DNA of 64,000 nucleotides from Lachnospiraceae bacterium. GTDB lineage: Bacteria > Bacillota > Clostridia > Lachnospirales > Lachnospiraceae. This document shows positions 54,421 to 62,455 of the stretch, one piece after another. Below the pieces are notes generated by a model. The model made no database searches, was not told the DNA's origin, and saw nothing but the letters and a program-made list of their open reading frames with translations. How positions within the stretch are numbered: the first letter of the stretch is position 1; the number at the start of each line of letters is the position of its first letter. Location of the stretch: NCBI GenBank assembly GCA_017453065.1, contig JAFTKW010000020.1, positions 32,029 through 96,028 on the forward strand. The letters run 5' to 3'. Made by a program: the position numbers and the translations under genes.

Positions 54421-54526
54421 TATATAAATTGATTACAGTTGATGATAATGAAAAAAGAGATTAAGAAAAATAGGGACGAGTTATGTTGGGAACAACAAGA
54501 ATTCGCCCATTTTATGGAGGAGAAAA

Positions 54527-54706
54527 ATGAATTAATTTATACCATTATCAAGTTTAAAGGATACAACAGAAATTGTGGAGATATGCGAAAGCATTGATAA
54601 GCCATTTCCTATTAAAAGAAATGGTTATGATGAATTGTATGTAATGAGTTATAAGGAGTATTTGAGAAGAAAAGCAATTATAACGTTTTTTAAAAGGACT
54701 TTTTGA
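54527..54706 (+). pseudogene. Phd/YefM-type antitoxin remnant (stop at codon 3, truncated end)
   Basis: ATG 54527 behind GGAGGAG reads M-N-stop, then stays open as FIPLSSLKDTTEIVEICESI, then KPFPIKRNGYDELYVMSYKEYL, to TGA 54704. The pattern LKDTTEI...ICES..KPF.IKRNGYDELYVMS..EYL is that of Phd/YefM antitoxins, which bind DNA and neutralise a partner toxin. The N-terminus is interrupted and the C-terminal toxin-binding part is cut short (ends FFKRTF). No RelE/Doc-like toxin gene adjoins it, although the Fic protein downstream belongs to the same superfamily as Doc. Confidence 0.65.
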
Positions 54707-54796
54707 AATAAAATACAGAAATAAGCAGTTTTATTTCAAAAACCTAATGACTTTTTGAAATAAAAGAGATATACTAAATGTAGCTATTTCAAAAAA
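54697..54796 (+). repeat. array of four half-sites upstream of fic
   Basis: GACTTTTTGAAATAAAA occurs identically at 54697-54713 and 54749-54765; the inverted form TTTTATTTCAAAAA is at 54729-54742 and a shorter inverted TATTTCAAAAA at 54785-54795. The result is two facing pairs, as expected for binding of a dimeric or tetrameric regulator. Downstream are hairpins CTGCCTG-TGTAAT-CAGGCAG (54812-54831) and TTTTGC-TTC-GCAAAA (54835-54849). Intergenic otherwise. Confidence 0.6.
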
Positions 54797-54862
54797 GAGG
54801 TGAAAAATTCTCTGCCTGTGTAATCAGGCAGGCATTTTGCTTCGCAAAACAAGGAGAATTAT

Positions 54863-56002
54863 ATGAATAGAGCAGGAATATATGTTGACAATTTAACAGG
54901 AGAGGCTACTTATCAATCTTTTAAACCAAATCCATTACCACCTATGCCGGAAATTGAAATGAATGAGGAGATTGTAAAACTTTTAGTAGATGCCAATAAA
55001 CAACTTGTAAAACTTGATACTGCATCACAGTTAATTTCTAATGCGGATTTGTTTATATCAATGTATGTTAGAAAAGAAGCATTAATTTCCTCACAAATAG
55101 AAGGCACACAGTGTACTCTTGATGATGTATTAGATCCAGAGGTGGAAGCAAATGCAAATCTTGACGTTTCAGATGTTATTAATTATGTTAAAGCAACACA
55201 GTATGCATTGAAACGTCTGGAAAGCTTACCTTTATGTTGCAGATTAATAAGAGAAATACATGAAGTATTAATGGAGAATGTTCGCGGACAGGATAAAACT
55301 CCGGGAGAATTCAGACATTCTCAAAATTGGATTGGACCTGCCAATTGCTCATTAAAGGATGCAAGATATATTCCACCGAATGTAGAGGATATGCAAGACG
55401 CCATGTCTGATTTGGAGAAATATATTAATGAGAATGCGGATTATGATCCATTGATTAGAGTTGCATTGATTCATTATCAGTTTGAAACAATACATCCGTT
55501 TTTGGACGGCAACGGAAGAATCGGAAGACTTTTGATACTCCTTTATCTGATGGAGCAGGGATTGCTTGCTAAACCGGTCATTTATATATCCTATTTTTTG
55601 AAAAAGAACCAGATAGAATATTATGATCGAATTAGTGAAGTTAGAAGAAGTGGAAACTTTGAACAATGGATAAGATTCTTTTTGGAAGCGGTGAGTAAAG
55701 CAGCATCGGATTCTTTAGAAGCAATTCGTCAGCTTTCTGCATTGCATGATACAAATATAGAAAAACTTCCAAAGACAACTCGAAGCAAAGATAATTTACG
55801 AGCAGTTTTTGATTATATTGAACAGTATCCAATTATTGATATTAAGAGAACTGCAAAGGAATTAGATATTAGTTATAATACAGCAGCTACGGCTGTGAAG
55901 AAGCTTGTGGAACTTGGGGTTTTGCAGGAAACAACCAATGCTGCGAGAAACAGGGTGTTTGCGTATGAGGAGTATTTGGGAATATTGAGGAAGGATACGT
56001 AA
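54863..56002 (+). CDS. Fic family protein, class II, with C-terminal HTH
   Basis: 379 residues. The active-site motif is HPFLDGNGRIGR (residues 211-222), complete for AMP transfer. The inhibitory helix motif S-x3-E-G is SSQIEG (76-81), N-terminal to the Fic core, so it is a self-inhibited class II enzyme. Residues about 315-370 form a winged-helix-like domain (IDIKRTAKELDISYNTAATA). Family enzymes AMPylate target proteins; the target here is unknown. AAGGAG precedes ATG 54863. The large STAND-like gene starts 17 bp after its stop, so they form an operon. Confidence 0.92.
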   Translation: MNRAGIYVDNLTGEATYQSFKPNPLPPMPEIEMNEEIVKLLVDANKQLVKLDTASQLISNADLFISMYVRKEALISSQIEGTQCTLDDVLDPEVEANANLDVSDVINYVKATQYALKRLESLPLCCRLIREIHEVLMENVRGQDKTPGEFRHSQNWIGPANCSLKDARYIPPNVEDMQDAMSDLEKYINENADYDPLIRVALIHYQFETIHPFLDGNGRIGRLLILLYLMEQGLLAKPVIYISYFLKKNQIEYYDRISEVRRSGNFEQWIRFFLEAVSKAASDSLEAIRQLSALHDTNIEKLPKTTRSKDNLRAVFDYIEQYPIIDIKRTAKELDISYNTAATAVKKLVELGVLQETTNAARNRVFAYEEYLGILRKDT

Positions 56003-56019
56003 GAAGGAGGAAAAAGATA

Positions 56020-59000
56020 ATGATACCTGAGACATCTGTTAATTGGAAAGCATTTGAATATAAGTTTTCAGACAATCCACAAAGAGCATTTGAAAATCTA
56101 ACGTATTATTTGTTTTGTAATGAATATGGACAAAAATATGGAATATCTAGATACTTTAATCAGCCACATATTGAAACAAATCCTATACATGTAGGAAATA
56201 AAATTATAGGGTTTCAGGCTAAATATTATACGGATAGTGTTGCTATGTCGAGTAAGGAAAAAGAATTAAGTGAAGCGGTAGAAGGAGCTGCAAGATCTTA
56301 TCCTGGTATTACGACACTTTATTTTTATATTAGTCGTGAGTTTTCACCAAGTTCAGAGAAAGATATAGTGAAACCGGCATATCAGACGAATATTGAAAAT
56401 ACTGCGAAAGAATTAGGTATAACAATTGAATGGAAAGGTCCTAGTAATATTGAAGCTCAGCTTATGCAAGATAAGAGACTTACTATTTGTAGAAATGTTT
56501 TTTTTCAAGTGGATTCTGCAGTACAGGAGTGTTGTGAAAGTCTAAAAAAGCATAAAGAAGATATATTTAATCATATTAGAACACAAGTATCGTACAAAGA
56601 TAAAACAATTGTTTTGGATACCAATGATATCATTATAGATAGTTTTTTGAAGTCTAATAATCAGATTTTAGTAATAGATGGTGAGGCTGGTACAGGGAAA
56701 TCGGCACTCATTAAGAAAGATTTAGTGAGTATTGATAATAATACAATCGTTCTGGCATTCAGATGTACAGATATGGATGTTTCTGACAAGAGAAATTTCT
56801 TATTGACATATGGATCGCTTGTAATAGATGAAGTGTTAAAAGTGTATGAAGAGACAGAAAACAGAATTCTATATGTTGATGCCGTTGAAAAATATTTTAT
56901 TTTAGAAAATCAGCAAACATTTGAAGATTTACTTCAAGTGTTTATTTCTGCTGGTTGGAAAATAATTCTTACCATTAGAACTGCCTATGTAGAGTCGTTT
57001 CATAATTTGATGTTAAATGGAATATGTGTACAATCATATCATGTTGATCCTATTAGTAACAAATTGCTTTATGAATTGTCTGATACATATGGATTTGTAT
57101 TGCCAAGTGATAAGAAATTGACGGATATACTTCGTATACCATTTTATCTTGGTTTATATTTGACACTTGATAATATAGAAGATGCAGAGTTATCTGCTTT
57201 AAATCGAGAAGTATTTGAGGAAAAAATATGGGATGAAATTATTCGTAACAATCGAATGCGAAAAAACAACTTACCAACAAGACGTGAGAATGCGTTAGTA
57301 TTCATAACGAAAGAAATGCTTAAAAATGAAAGCTATTCGTATATGATACAGCCCGGAGATGATCATGATGCACTTTTTGAATTGGAACAAAATGGTGTGA
57401 TAATCGAATCTGAAGATGCCAAAACGTATTACCATGGACATGATGTGTTTGAAGAACTAGTGGTAAATCATATCTTTACGGAACAATATAAAAATAATAT
57501 TCCTGTAAAAGAATTTTTTGAGCAATTTGGGACAACGTTACGCATTAGAAAGCTGTTTCGCGGATGGTTAACAGATTTTGCAAGTATAGAAGCACATCAG
57601 GATTTGGTGTTTGCAACGCTTGAATGCAAAGATGTTAATGTGATATGGAAAGACGAAATTATATTAACTATAATCAGTACGGATAAATTAAAAGATTGTT
57701 ATAATAAGCTTATGCGAAATATGGATGACAATAATTATGCATTACTAAAGAAAACGGTCTTTCTGATTAATACATGTTGTCGTGTTGCAGAACATGTAGA
57801 AGGAGCTTTGAGTAAAGGAAATATATGGCCCTTAAGATTCTCTAAACCATCAGGATATGCATGGGAGTCAATTTTTAAGTTCATTCTTGACAAGAAAGAT
57901 AAAATAAATTGGGATAAGGAATTAGTAGCAAGTGTGATTGAGATTTTGGATTCTTGGACTAAGGTTTATGTGAATCGGAAAACAGAGAATACGAGAACAA
58001 GTGGCAAGATTGCTTTGTATTTGTTTGAAAAACTGTCAGCAAGTGAAGAATTTCGATATACTATAAAAAAAGATTATATTGAAAAGCTGGAAGATGTTTT
58101 GTTGAATTCAGCTTGGATGATAAAAGATGAGCTGGGAAATATATTTCAGATTGTTATTAATGGAATAAAGGATGAGGAAGAGATTTCCTATCCTTTTGGT
58201 AGAAGAAGTAGAAAACCTGATGCACCAAAGATGTATATTGATTTAGCGGAAAAAGCGATGTCAGATGTATATCATTACGGACAAGTTCCATATGCAATGC
58301 CAGAAATGGTAATTGAGTTGATGAAAAAAATGTGGCTTAAACCAGATGGAATGCCGATATACCATAATTCTCTGGAAATGGATGGCTACTTTGGGCTTAA
58401 TGAACATTTGTCACATGATTATTACCCTGCTAGTGCATTTAAAACACCGATAGGAGGATTATTACAAGCTAATCAGCAGTTGGCGACAGATTTTATTATA
58501 TATTTTTGTAACAAAACAGGAGAAGCATATCAAAAATCGCGTTTAAATATAGATTATAGAGAATGTTTTGATATTACTATCTATGTTGGAGAGCAGACGG
58601 TGAAGCAGACAGCATCAACTCGTTTATGGCAAATGTACAGGGGAAGTCATGTGGGTTCAAATCTTCTTGTTAGTCTTTTGATGGGATTTGAGAAGTGGTT
58701 ACTTAATGTTGTAAAAAACTCTCCAACTAATGCTGTTGTGGATTACTGTCAACGTATATTAAATGAGTCAGAGAATGTAATGTTGACTGCAATTGTTGTT
58801 AGTATTGCGGAAGCATATCCAGAGAAAATGCTGGACGTTGTTTGTGAGTTGCTTAAGACTAAGGAGATTTTTCATTTAGATTCCAACCGATTTAGTTCTG
58901 AACGCACGGGAACTTTGGCACTTCTTAAAAACGACTTTTTTTCCATAGAGAGAAAAGAGAGTAATAATCTTCCGCATAGAAAAATTAGGTTAGAGGATGT

Positions 59001-60816
59001 TATTTTAAAATATCAGACAAATCAATCGGAGTTATCAGAAGAAGATTTTGCCAAACAGAGGGATAAAGTCTTTGCAGCTATTGATGAGGTAACGGTAGAT
59101 TTGGATATGTGGCAGACTGATGATAAGTATGCATATTTTAGAATGGATTTACGGCGCTATAAGGAAGTGGCAGATGTAAATATCGATGATGAAGGTCGTG
59201 CAGTATATATGATAGCTCCTGAGTTTACAGAAGATATGAAGGTATTGAGCAAAGAAAGTAAAGAAATCAATGATTTTCATTTTAAGTATGCAGATTTACA
59301 ATGTTGGAGTGATTATAAGTTTAATCGTAATGAGAAGTTCAAGCAATATACGAAATATTCTGATACTAATGTGATTTGTGAAGAATTAAGTATAGTATGG
59401 GAACTACTAAACAAAATAAATTCAGATGATAGCATAAATGATGATGATAAATGGTTAGCTACCCATAGATATGTATCAATAGTTTCGTATACAAGTGCGG
59501 TATTACTTAGAGATTATGTAAGGGAGTTAGAACAAAAAGATCGAGAACTATGTAAACAAATTGTTTTTAGTTTGGGCAAAATGTTTGCTAAGGCATCAAA
59601 ATATGAATTTGTTCAAGCCGGAAATGGCGTAGACGCAATCGTAGTGGGACTTCTTGTTCTAATAAGTGAAGATAATCGTCATTTAATTAGTGAAGATAAT
59701 CCGTTGTATTTGCTATTGAAATTAATTCTTATAGATTGGAGTGATGACAGTTGTATAATAAATCAGATATCGAGTAATATTTGGGAGTGTGGAAAGCAAT
59801 ATGGCTGGCAATTCCTATATGCTTTTTCCGTGGTTGCAGAACAATATAAAAAAGAAATTATAAAAAACAGAGACACTTCTATAAATGATTTTTTCAAAAA
59901 GAACAAGAAACTAATAAAGCAAGTATTAGAAAAGGAAGTAAGTACCTATACAGATATTGATTTCAAACAATTAAATATGTCCATTATGTTTGCGACCATT
60001 TTAATGATTCCATTTAAGAGTAAAGAAGCGTCATTAGTTGCGGAGTTGACGAAAGACATTGCAATGCGGCTTGCTTTTGATAATAAGGACTCTTTGCGAG
60101 AAAAATATGGGAATATTTATGGACATATATTTAATTACGTGGTGTGGTTTGCACATGTCTTATTGTATTGTGAAGAGCAAGATAGAACTATACTTATTAA
60201 TTTATTTTTAGAACGAGCAGATTTTATTAGGAATGATAATACAGAACATTTGCTCAAATGGCTTATTCAGGAACAAGAAATTCATGGTAAGGTAAATGAA
60301 TTTTGGAGTGTGTGGAAGGCTCTGAAACCACGAATGCTTGAATTGAGTCATGAAAAGGAACGATACTATTATACTGATTATAATGGACCGATAGGTAAAG
60401 ATAGAGTCATCGCAGGCTATTTATTTGCTAATGTTGAATGGCGTGAAAATGTTCATAGATGCATGTTACTTTCTGAAGAAAAAATAGAATTTTTTGATGA
60501 TTTTATTTCGAACACGGGAAGTTTTAAGGTAGTGCTTTTCGCTATAGCTAGACTACTTAATACGGTTGGAAAGGAACCATATTTTGAGAAAGGAATTGAG
60601 TGGATTTATATTTTAATTCAAAAGGATCCAGAATGTGATGCAAAGCTTTATGTGAATACATTGTATTATTTAGAAGAGTATGTTGGAAGTTTTGTTGCTT
60701 CTCATAGAAATGATTTTAGGACGGAGGTAGTTCTAGCACAGAAAACACAAGCTGTATTAGAGTATATGGTTGGTCAAGGTTCACAGATAGCTTTTTTTAT
60801 CAGAGAAGAAATTTGA
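56020..60816 (+). CDS. Avs-like antiphage STAND NTPase with N-terminal nuclease-like domain (candidate)
   Basis: 1598 residues. Residues about 18-110 resemble a PD-(D/E)xK domain of Mrr/Cap4 type: E25 in RAFENLTYYLF, E52, and Q66-x-K68 in GFQAKYY. Then a P-loop NTPase: Walker A GEAGTGKS (221-228), Walker B-like RILYVDAVE (282-290), sensor-like KIILTIR (314-320). The remaining 1100 or more residues are helical without known motifs, as in the target-sensing repeats of Avs/AVAST proteins; Avs4 has a similar size and Mrr-type effector. AT-rich relative to the flanks. AAGGAGG precedes the start. Domain calls are by eye; a restriction-like NTPase of another family is the alternative. Confidence 0.65.
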   Translation: MIPETSVNWKAFEYKFSDNPQRAFENLTYYLFCNEYGQKYGISRYFNQPHIETNPIHVGNKIIGFQAKYYTDSVAMSSKEKELSEAVEGAARSYPGITTLYFYISREFSPSSEKDIVKPAYQTNIENTAKELGITIEWKGPSNIEAQLMQDKRLTICRNVFFQVDSAVQECCESLKKHKEDIFNHIRTQVSYKDKTIVLDTNDIIIDSFLKSNNQILVIDGEAGTGKSALIKKDLVSIDNNTIVLAFRCTDMDVSDKRNFLLTYGSLVIDEVLKVYEETENRILYVDAVEKYFILENQQTFEDLLQVFISAGWKIILTIRTAYVESFHNLMLNGICVQSYHVDPISNKLLYELSDTYGFVLPSDKKLTDILRIPFYLGLYLTLDNIEDAELSALNREVFEEKIWDEIIRNNRMRKNNLPTRRENALVFITKEMLKNESYSYMIQPGDDHDALFELEQNGVIIESEDAKTYYHGHDVFEELVVNHIFTEQYKNNIPVKEFFEQFGTTLRIRKLFRGWLTDFASIEAHQDLVFATLECKDVNVIWKDEIILTIISTDKLKDCYNKLMRNMDDNNYALLKKTVFLINTCCRVAEHVEGALSKGNIWPLRFSKPSGYAWESIFKFILDKKDKINWDKELVASVIEILDSWTKVYVNRKTENTRTSGKIALYLFEKLSASEEFRYTIKKDYIEKLEDVLLNSAWMIKDELGNIFQIVINGIKDEEEISYPFGRRSRKPDAPKMYIDLAEKAMSDVYHYGQVPYAMPEMVIELMKKMWLKPDGMPIYHNSLEMDGYFGLNEHLSHDYYPASAFKTPIGGLLQANQQLATDFIIYFCNKTGEAYQKSRLNIDYRECFDITIYVGEQTVKQTASTRLWQMYRGSHVGSNLLVSLLMGFEKWLLNVVKNSPTNAVVDYCQRILNESENVMLTAIVVSIAEAYPEKMLDVVCELLKTKEIFHLDSNRFSSERTGTLALLKNDFFSIERKESNNLPHRKIRLEDVILKYQTNQSELSEEDFAKQRDKVFAAIDEVTVDLDMWQTDDKYAYFRMDLRRYKEVADVNIDDEGRAVYMIAPEFTEDMKVLSKESKEINDFHFKYADLQCWSDYKFNRNEKFKQYTKYSDTNVICEELSIVWELLNKINSDDSINDDDKWLATHRYVSIVSYTSAVLLRDYVRELEQKDRELCKQIVFSLGKMFAKASKYEFVQAGNGVDAIVVGLLVLISEDNRHLISEDNPLYLLLKLILIDWSDDSCIINQISSNIWECGKQYGWQFLYAFSVVAEQYKKEIIKNRDTSINDFFKKNKKLIKQVLEKEVSTYTDIDFKQLNMSIMFATILMIPFKSKEASLVAELTKDIAMRLAFDNKDSLREKYGNIYGHIFNYVVWFAHVLLYCEEQDRTILINLFLERADFIRNDNTEHLLKWLIQEQEIHGKVNEFWSVWKALKPRMLELSHEKERYYYTDYNGPIGKDRVIAGYLFANVEWRENVHRCMLLSEEKIEFFDDFISNTGSFKVVLFAIARLLNTVGKEPYFEKGIEWIYILIQKDPECDAKLYVNTLYYLEEYVGSFVASHRNDFRTEVVLAQKTQAVLEYMVGQGSQIAFFIREEI

Positions 60817-60837
60817 TTGGTATTTAACCAGGATTCA

Positions 60838-60890
60838 AAAACCATTACTAAATTTTGTGTTTTGCACAGATTTTAGTAATGGTTTTGCTG
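60838..60890 (+). terminator. terminator of the fic/Avs-like operon
   Basis: AAAACCATTACTAAA (60838-60852) pairs with TTTAGTAATGGTTTT (60872-60886), extended by GTG/CAC, then TTTTGCTGTTT. Confidence 0.9.
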
Positions 60891-60949
60891 TTTATACCGA
60901 AAAACAGCAAAATTTGCAGAAAAGTGTTGCTCCCTACTTGACACGTGAT

Positions 60950-61062
60950 TGAGCGGTGCGCCTATCATTCAAAATGGGAAACTGATAGGGGATGTGTTGG
61001 TGCAGGATTCCACCAGCGGATATGGAATCTTTATCGAAACTATGCTGGATGCAGCAGGGTGA
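60950..61062 (+). pseudogene. spoIVB 3'-end remnant (right boundary of island)
   Basis: From AGC 60952 the frame reads [20 protein letters not shown], then [16 protein letters not shown] and TGA. It aligns with the last 38 residues of SpoIVB (SGAPIIQDGKIIGAVTHVLV...[15 protein letters not shown]) but lacks three codons of the conserved AVTH segment. Homology starts abruptly at the 19-bp repeat (60950-60968); an in-frame TGA lies just before. Too short to function alone. Confidence 0.85.
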
Positions 61063-61104
61063 TGGAGGATGGATAGGGAATAAATAGGAGCAAATGGGGA
61101 ACAA

Positions 61105-61131
61105 AAAGCCAAGGGTGTCACCTTGGCTTTT
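61105..61131. terminator. bidirectional terminator
   Basis: AAAGCCAAGG (61105-61114), GTGTCA loop, CCTTGGCTTT (61121-61130), A and T runs on both sides. It lies 43 bp after the spoIVB remnant and just beyond the 3' end of the convergent HTH-TPR gene. Confidence 0.9.
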
Positions 61132-61135
61132 GGCT

Positions 61136-62065
61136 TTATTTATTATGCATTTTCTGGAGAACTTTTTGTCCATCTTCTTCAGCCATATCTGCTTCCACAT
61201 CGTAGTGGGAGTCTCTAAGAAGTTTGGCAAGTTTTAAATATGTTTCATAGGATTTTTCGTATTCGCCCATATCTTCATAGCAAAAGGCTTTACAGTAATA
61301 TTCATCAAAAAAGTCAGTTCCCAGTTCCCCGGCCTTATCCCAATAGGAAAATGCCTCGTCGTATTTTTTGAGAGCCTGACAAATTTCACCGCCATGTATG
61401 AACAAGGTCCAGTTGTCAGGGAATCTTTCGATGGCTTTGCAAAAGACAGAATATGCCTCAGCATAATTTTTGTCATAAATGTATGCTTCAATTAAAAATA
61501 TCCATTCATTAACGTTGTTTGGATGTTGTTCGCAAATGGATAGTTGCTCTGTGATAACTTCGCCGCCTTTTCCGAAGTCAAATAACAACTGGTTTTTCAT
61601 GGAGCGAGCTCTGCAGTATGCATGGGAATCAGCATCTACTCCATCTGCAATTGTTTTGTCATACCATTTAAGCGCCTTTTCTTTGCAATCACACAACATG
61701 ATATGATAGGTGGCAGCAAGATTCCACTTGTCAGAGGTAGATAGTTCATTATTTTTTATCATTTTTTCAAACTCTAAAATGCATTGAAGAAAATCCTCAG
61801 GGTTAAGGGTTAGTTCATATACGGACGCAAGGCGTTGCGCATAGTTTGCGTAAGCGACAGAACTCTTTTTGTAAAAGTCATCTACGGTTACGCCGTAGAG
61901 TTTTGCCAGTTCTGGCAGAGTTAGTACATCGGGCAGGGTGGCAGCGCATTCCCATCTAGATACAGTCTGCGCATTGACATGTAGTGCAGTGGCTACCTGC
62001 TCCTGCGTTAAGCCTTTCGCTACTCTAAATTTTTTGAAATTCTCAGATAGAATATTGTTTGTCAT
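61136..62065 (-). CDS. XRE-family regulator with TPR-like repeats
   Basis: 309 residues. Residues 5-62 form a Cro/CI helix-turn-helix: FRVAKGLTQEQVATALHVNA, QTVSRWECAATLPDVLTLPE. The rest is helical with TPR-like repeats (AEAYSVFCKAIERFPDNWTL; KYDEAFSYWDKAGELGTDFF; EYEKSYETYLKLAKLL). Such proteins often sense peptides or cell state. ATG 62065 follows AAGGAG. Monocistronic; the target is unknown. It lies just outside the island boundary. Confidence 0.9.
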   Translation of the reverse strand: MTNNILSENFKKFRVAKGLTQEQVATALHVNAQTVSRWECAATLPDVLTLPELAKLYGVTVDDFYKKSSVAYANYAQRLASVYELTLNPEDFLQCILEFEKMIKNNELSTSDKWNLAATYHIMLCDCKEKALKWYDKTIADGVDADSHAYCRARSMKNQLLFDFGKGGEVITEQLSICEQHPNNVNEWIFLIEAYIYDKNYAEAYSVFCKAIERFPDNWTLFIHGGEICQALKKYDEAFSYWDKAGELGTDFFDEYYCKAFCYEDMGEYEKSYETYLKLAKLLRDSHYDVEADMAEEDGQKVLQKMHNK

Positions 62066-62455
62066 AGTGGATACTCCTTGTATGTTTAAGTTTTAGTTTG
62101 CTTGTAATGCTTAGTTCGTTTTAGAAGCTTCTAAGGAGATTATAGCGAAAGAATTAGCAGGGGTAAATATCTTAATTTGTGTTTAGACTCTTGATTTGTG
62201 TGTAGCTTGGATGGAGCCAAGGTAAAAGATAATTTGAATATGTAGAACAGATAGATTTGAAGTTGTCGCGCTCAAGGAAAAAGGAAGCACTCACTTTGCG
62301 CACCAAATCCTTATTTCATTAATAATATATGAGTCTCTTTGATTAAGCAATTATGATAATGAAAGAGATTTTCGGAATTAAAGATGGTATAATAGAAGAT
62401 AGTTATGGGTGAACTGAAAACATCGCTGAAAGACTAGAGTAGGAGAGGACACGGT
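62066..62455 (+). other. 390-bp intergenic region
   Basis: Divergent spacer between the HTH-TPR gene and patB. It holds near-repeated CTTAATTTGTGTTTAG and CTTGATTTGTGTGTAG around 62171-62206, and the patB -10 box. No gene or riboswitch seen. Confidence 0.5.
62385..62393 (+). promoter_or_regulatory. extended -10 promoter of patB
   Basis: TGGTATAAT: TG (62385-62386) before TATAAT (62388-62393); no clear -35. Confidence 0.5.

Noticed and set aside
54442-54597. 51-codon frame (MIMKKEIKKNRDELCWEQQE...)
   Set aside because: No ribosome site, overlaps the better supported antitoxin remnant in another frame, no recognisable family.
54365-60949. Integrase, transposase or prophage genes in the island
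   Set aside because: Both strands were read; only the antitoxin remnant, fic and the Avs-like gene are credible.
60949-61062. Short functional gene starting at TTG 60949
   Set aside because: It is the decayed 3' end of spoIVB with an in-frame stop just before and no ribosome site.
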